This document shows positions 58,933 through 64,000 of a stretch of 64,000 nt of DNA, in pieces. This DNA is from Acetivibrio cellulolyticus CD2 (GTDB lineage: Bacteria > Bacillota > Clostridia > Acetivibrionales > Acetivibrionaceae), in contig NZ_JH556653.1 in assembly GCF_000179595.2 (NCBI RefSeq), forward strand, positions 476,024 through 540,023, read 5' to 3'. A program made the position numbers and the translations under genes. The notes under the pieces are model-generated. The model did no database searches, was not told the origin of the DNA, and saw only the letters and a list, made by a program, of their open reading frames with translations. Positions within the stretch are counted from its first letter, which is position 1. Each line of letters begins with the position of its first letter.

Positions 58933-60207
58933 TTAGCGTTCTTCTGAGAAGGTTAGCGAAAGCTTCACCTTACTGCCATTTCTGACCACCGTAACATCTA
59001 CACTGTCTCCCGCTTTATAGTTCTTCTTGATATTGTCCACCTCTTTCATGGTGCGTACATCCTTGCCTGCTATTGAAACAAGAATATCTCCTTTTTGAAT
59101 TCCTGCTTTAGCAGCACCGCTGTCAGGTGTAACCTCAAGAATGTAGATACCTACCGGAAGATCATACTGGCGTGCAATTGCATCTGTAATTTCTCTTCCT
59201 GATATACCTATAAACGGTCTGCCCTTGACATACCCGAACATCATCAATTGGTCGACAATGGGCTTCGCATCGTTGATGGGAATGGCAAATCCAAGTCCCT
59301 CAACACCTGAAACCGATATTTTCACTGTATTGATTCCAACAACCTGCCCTCTTGAATTGACAAGAGCACCGCCGCTGTTGCCAGGATTTATGGCAGCATC
59401 CGTCTGGATCAGGTTCAAGGTTTTGTCATCAACGCTCACAGTTCTGTTAAGAGCACTGATTACACCTGCAGTTACTGAACCCTGGAACTCAAGGCCTAAT
59501 GGATTTCCGATTGCAACTGCCAGCTCGCCGACCTCAAGGGTTGCTGAGTCTCCGAGTTCTGCCGCCGTCAAATTATCCATATCGATTTTTATCACCGCAA
59601 GGTCATTTTTGGGATCGCCACCGATAAATTTTGCCTTTGCTTGCCGTTTATCAGCCAAAAATACTTCCAGTGTCGTATTTTTGCTTCTCGAATTCTTCGG
59701 GTCAGCATACTGAACAACATGGTAGTTAGTCATTATATATCCATCTGCGGTTATTACAATCCCCGAGCCTTCAGCCTTGGATTGAGCCATTTCATCATCA
59801 AAATACCAGCTTCGCGGGCTTTGTGTCAGCATTCTTATACCAACAATGGAAGGCCCGACCTTCTTTGCTATATTAGTAACAGAAGAGCCGCTATCTGATG
59901 CAAGCTTCAATGCACTCTCAAGGTTTACCGCTCTATTCCCTATAACCGTATCCGCTTTTGCCTGGTTTGCTGACAGCATGGTTAGCTCTTTTATATCGTT
60001 GGAAAGCTTCATATATAATCCGCCACCCACCATAAGACTTGTCAATATGCAGCATACCAGCACCAAAGCGACAGTCCTGTATACTCTTCTGCCATCCCTG
60101 CTCCGGTCATCATATTTACCATCCCTTCTGTAAGCAGAGTTAAAATTCATAAATTTTTCATAATTGTCATAGCCTCTTTTTAGGAGTCTTTTACTGAAAA
60201 ACCTCAT
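58933..60207 (-). CDS. HtrA/DegP-type serine protease with PDZ domain, 424 aa
   Basis: An N-terminal cytoplasmic stretch of about 45 residues and one membrane helix (TVALVLVCCILTSLMVGGGL) place the rest outside. The catalytic triad is His in MTNYHVVQ, Asp in NDLAVIKID and Ser in NPGNSGGALVN. A PDZ domain (GISGREITDAIARQYDLPVG to the end) follows. It degrades or refolds damaged exported proteins. ATG 60207 has GAGAGGTG upstream; the GTG at 60216 overlaps the site. Confidence 0.94.
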   Translation of the reverse strand: MRFFSKRLLKRGYDNYEKFMNFNSAYRRDGKYDDRSRDGRRVYRTVALVLVCCILTSLMVGGGLYMKLSNDIKELTMLSANQAKADTVIGNRAVNLESALKLASDSGSSVTNIAKKVGPSIVGIRMLTQSPRSWYFDDEMAQSKAEGSGIVITADGYIMTNYHVVQYADPKNSRSKNTTLEVFLADKRQAKAKFIGGDPKNDLAVIKIDMDNLTAAELGDSATLEVGELAVAIGNPLGLEFQGSVTAGVISALNRTVSVDDKTLNLIQTDAAINPGNSGGALVNSRGQVVGINTVKISVSGVEGLGFAIPINDAKPIVDQLMMFGYVKGRPFIGISGREITDAIARQYDLPVGIYILEVTPDSGAAKAGIQKGDILVSIAGKDVRTMKEVDNIKKNYKAGDSVDVTVVRNGSKVKLSLTFSEER

Positions 60208-60245
60208 GCCTATCACCTCTCTTAACCTATGTATACTTTATATAG

Positions 60246-60283
60246 CTGCAAACCCCTTATCATGAAGATAAAGGGGCTTGCAG
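60246..60283. terminator. Hairpin between hsp20 and htrA genes
   Basis: CTGCAAACCCCTTATC and GATAAAGGGGCTTGCAG pair with a small mismatch around a short loop. It lies in the 102-bp gap upstream of htrA and after the second hsp20 gene, so it probably terminates the hsp20 operon. Confidence 0.65.
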
Positions 60284-60309
60284 TCTTTCCAACATACATC
60301 GGGCAGTAA

Positions 60310-60774
60310 TTATGAAATATCGATTTTCCTTCCCTTGGGTTTGGTTTCTTCCTTTTTTGGGAGTATCAGTGTGAGAATACCATTTTCATGCTTTGCCGTA
60401 ATCTTGTCGCTGATAATATTCTCAATGGAAAAAGACCTGACCATGGAGCTTGTTCTTCTTTCCCTTCTTAAGTAATTATCCTTCTTTTCCTCTGCCTTTT
60501 CATCCTTCTTCACGCTGATTGTCAGTCTGTCGTCATGAACCTCCAGGTTGATTTCGTCCTTTTTAACCCCTGGCAGCTCTGCCTCAAGGATATATTCCCT
60601 GTCATTTTCACTGATGTCCACTCTCATCTGTCCGCTGTTATTGAAGTGAGATGGAAAAACCGTGTCGTTGAAGAAATTTTCAAATACCCTGTCCATATCA
60701 AAGAGATCGAACAGACTGCCATTTTTTCTTTGTACTCCATTGTTTTTCCTTTCAAACGGTATCAAGCTTGACAT
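60310..60774 (-). CDS. Hsp20/alpha-crystallin protein, 154 aa
   Basis: The start ATG 60774 (MSSLIPFERKNNGVQRKNGS) lies behind GGAGG; the ATG five codons earlier overlaps it. It has the alpha-crystallin domain from MRVDISENDREYILEAELPG to HENGILTLILPK and ends KIDIS. It is tandem to another Hsp20 with about 45 nt between, and shares the opening FERK-x-x-GVQR-NG with it, so the two are recent duplicates. Confidence 0.93.
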   Translation of the reverse strand: MSSLIPFERKNNGVQRKNGSLFDLFDMDRVFENFFNDTVFPSHFNNSGQMRVDISENDREYILEAELPGVKKDEINLEVHDDRLTISVKKDEKAEEKKDNYLRRERRTSSMVRSFSIENIISDKITAKHENGILTLILPKKEETKPKGRKIDIS

Positions 60775-60819
60775 ACATAACACCTCCATAATGATTGAAT
60801 TAAAGTTTAGCTTGTGGTT

Positions 60820-61275
60820 TTATTTAATATCAATTTTCCTGGTTTTTTGCTGTACCTGCTCCACCTTGGGCAGTGTAACGGTGAGAATTCCATTCTCCAT
60901 TTTGGCGGATATCTTATCCGTTGCAATATTTGAAATTGCAAAGCTTCTTTCCATTGCCAGCGCTTTTCTTTCCTTCCTTACATATACGTTTTCAGCTTCT
61001 CCCTTCTGTTCCTTTCCTTTAACCGAGATAGTAAGCCTGTCTTCTGTTGCATCTATATGGACATCTTCCTTGCAAAAGCCTGCAAGCTCTGCCTCGAGAA
61101 TAAATTCCCTTTCGGTTTCCCTGATGTCCACTTTCATCTGGCTGCTGTTTCTGTAGAAGGAAGGAAGAACCGCATCGTTGAAGAAATTCTCAAAAATGCT
61201 GTCAATGTCAAAATAGTCACCGTTTCTCCTTTGAACACCTCTGCCCTTTCTTTCAAATGGAACCAATCCGAACAT
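60820..61275 (-). CDS. Hsp20/alpha-crystallin protein, 151 aa
   Basis: ATG 61275 (MFGLVPFERKGRGVQRRNGD) follows GGAGGTGTTG; an ATG five codons earlier overlaps that site. The alpha-crystallin domain runs from MKVDIRETEREFILEAELAG to MENGILTVTLPK, and the end is KIDIK. It is the first gene after the CtsR-controlled promoter at 61336-61389 and is probably co-transcribed with the next hsp20 gene. Confidence 0.93.
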   Translation of the reverse strand: MFGLVPFERKGRGVQRRNGDYFDIDSIFENFFNDAVLPSFYRNSSQMKVDIRETEREFILEAELAGFCKEDVHIDATEDRLTISVKGKEQKGEAENVYVRKERKALAMERSFAISNIATDKISAKMENGILTVTLPKVEQVQQKTRKIDIK

Positions 61276-61335
61276 AAACAACACCTCCAATCATCTCAGT
61301 TCATTTTTATTCTTATTCGTTCCTTACACTATTAG

Positions 61336-61389
61336 TTATACAATTTTCATATTGCTTTTTCAACTTTCGACTTTGACTATCTTTGACTT
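61336..61389 (-). promoter_or_regulatory. CtsR box and promoter of the hsp20 pair
   Basis: On the minus strand a heptad direct repeat AGTCAAA-GAT-AGTCAAA (61389-61373) matches the CtsR operator. It is followed by TTGAAA (61364-61359), 17 nt, TATAAC (61341-61336). The gene starts 60 nt further on. Confidence 0.88.
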
Positions 61390-61490
61390 TTATTTGCACT
61401 GAGTTTGATTTTTATAAGTTTATCTTCTGAAATCTCAAAATTTCTTAATTTTTTGGAATATTTTATCTTATAAAGGGTTAAGTATTAAAG

Positions 61491-62075
61491 CTACACTTTA
61501 AAGGACTTCTGTCTGTGAAAATACGCCGATATTTTAAAGTCACCAATGCTCTGCCTTACGGTATCCATTCTGACCAATGCTTTAGCGGTATGGATTATTA
61601 TCATACCAAGCAACAGCACGGCAATAATCTGCTTGATTGGCTGAGCTGCTGCATTCACATATATCGAGAGCACAGGCTGCAGGACTGTCAACTGCACATA
61701 TGCAAGAATTCCCCAGAACAAGGAAAACTTAAGGCAAATCCGGCCATGCAGGTTCAATACCTCTCCACTGTAATCCCAAGCCTTGATATCCAGGAGCTTT
61801 TCCATAACGTATCCTGTTACATACTCCAGAAAGGTTGTAATAACTACTGCTGAAGCTATACTCATGTAAAAAGGCATTGACCCGGACTTGATAAACCTAT
61901 CAAGCCCCAAAATCAATAGAGCTCCAAATCCATAGATGGGACATATGGGTCCGGCCAGAAAACCCCTGTTTACAAACCGTTTTTCCTTGTAAGCAGCATA
62001 GGCAACCTCAACAACCCAGCCAACAAACGCATACAGCATAAAGTAGATGACAGTATCATAGAAGCCGCCCCACAT
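61491..62075 (-). CDS. CmpB-family (putative ABC transporter permease type) membrane protein, 194 aa
   Basis: It has five or six membrane segments. The sequence features YAFVGWVVEVAYAAYKEKRF, FVNRGFLAGPICPIYGFGAL and a C-terminal basic tail, the pattern of the CmpB family (PF06541). The annotation as ABC transporter permease is weakly supported in the literature. It begins MWGGFYDTVIYFMLYAFVGW after GGAGGAAG. Confidence 0.85.
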   Translation of the reverse strand: MWGGFYDTVIYFMLYAFVGWVVEVAYAAYKEKRFVNRGFLAGPICPIYGFGALLILGLDRFIKSGSMPFYMSIASAVVITTFLEYVTGYVMEKLLDIKAWDYSGEVLNLHGRICLKFSLFWGILAYVQLTVLQPVLSIYVNAAAQPIKQIIAVLLLGMIIIHTAKALVRMDTVRQSIGDFKISAYFHRQKSFKV

Positions 62076-62113
62076 ATATCTTCCTCCTTCCGCTCCACCT
62101 TCATGGGAGGAAA

Positions 62114-62151
62114 GCCAGCCACCAGTACCTCCAGTACCTCCAGTGGCTGGC
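62114..62151. terminator. Stem-loop between groEL and the CmpB gene
   Basis: GCCAGCCAC (62114-62122) pairs perfectly with GTGGCTGGC (62143-62151) around a 20-nt loop made of repeats of GGAGGTACT (minus strand). No strong T run follows, so it may act as an mRNA stabiliser rather than a terminator. Confidence 0.5.
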
Positions 62152-62177
62152 GTATATTTCCTATCCCACTATAAGTC

Positions 62178-63806
<1,629 letters not shown>

Positions 63807-63815
63807 TCAACCTCC

Positions 63816-64000
63816 TTACTCGATTACTGCCAGGATATCATCCTGCTTCGCTAAAAGATATTTTTCGTTATCCAGCTTGACCTCTGTTCCGGCATATTTG
63901 CTGTAAAGAACCCGGTCACCTTTTTTCACAACCATTTTAATTTCCTTTCCATCCTTCACCTCACCCGGACCGATTTCAACCACCTCAGCCATATAGGGCT
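63816..64000 (-). CDS. groS: Co-chaperonin GroES, C-terminal part
   Basis: The frame runs from the right edge to TAA 63816-63818, 15 nt before groEL. It reads PYMAEVVEIGPGEVKDGKEI, then VVKKGDRVLYSKYAGTEVKL and ends LLAKQDDILAVIE. This is the end of GroES; the first third, with the start codon and any CIRCE, is outside the window. Confidence 0.97.
   Translation of the reverse strand, partial: PYMAEVVEIGPGEVKDGKEIKMVVKKGDRVLYSKYAGTEVKLDNEKYLLAKQDDILAVIE

Overview
The window reads as part of a chromosome of an endospore-forming Clostridia. The evidence is a gerA/gerB/gerC germinant receptor operon, a Spo0E-like phosphatase, both CIRCE and CtsR heat-shock operators, and strong Shine-Dalgarno sites throughout. 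An Acetivibrio/Ruminiclostridium-like host is plausible, but I cannot fix the genus.

Positions 1 to about 42,200 are a large tailed-phage (HK97-type, siphovirus-like) prophage, transcribed almost entirely on the minus strand, so its order runs right to left. At the right edge lies the lysogeny switch: a Cro-like protein at 40,483, and a divergent repressor plus ImmA-type protease from 40,928, separated by palindromic operators. Leftward follow the replication and recombination genes: DUF4406, DUF2800, DUF2815, DNA polymerase A, DUF932, a SpoIIID-like regulator, a VirE-type primase/helicase, a VRR-NUC nuclease and a SNF2 helicase. Next come two regulatory genes (an HTH protein and a sigma-70 factor), an HNH nuclease and the terminase small subunit. 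A DNA-modification block (PAPS-reductase-like protein, two ParB-domain methyltransferases, a radical SAM protein, a C5-cytosine methyltransferase) follows, then small genes, the terminase large subunit, portal, ClpP-type protease, capsid, connectors, tail tube, frameshifted tail chaperones, tape measure and tail-tip genes. The prophage continues off the left edge, and no conventional phage integrase is inside the window.

Three insertions interrupt it. (1) The 3' part of a group II intron (1-710) lies antisense in a tail gene. (2) A marR-MFS transporter pair with its own promoter and terminator sits between portal and terminase. (3) A recombinase-in-trio (RIT) element at about 16,637-20,104 holds three overlapping tyrosine recombinase genes and has inserted into motif X of the C5-methyltransferase gene. 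Its 89-bp terminal inverted repeats each encode the same replacement C-terminus for that methyltransferase. The two copies differ at six bases and all six differences are synonymous. The original C-terminus lies stranded beyond the left end of the element. This coding patch in a transposon end is the most striking observation here.

From about 42,200 onward the DNA looks like host chromosome. It holds a small membrane protein gene, a Spo0E-like gene, three XRE regulators each with palindromic operators (one a paralogue of the phage repressor), a GAF/HD-GYP phosphodiesterase, Hsp20, the gerABC operon, ribosomal protein L25/Ctc, mannose-6-phosphate isomerase and a truncated sugar nucleotidyltransferase. 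A stress-protein cluster follows: ClpB, a CbpA-type DnaJ, a membrane Zn-protease, an HtrA-type protease, two tandem Hsp20 genes under a CtsR box, a CmpB-family membrane protein, GroEL and the end of GroES. A perfect CIRCE operator with a strong promoter lies just past the 3' end of clpB and drives a region without an obvious heat-shock gene. No tRNA, rRNA or CRISPR array was seen.
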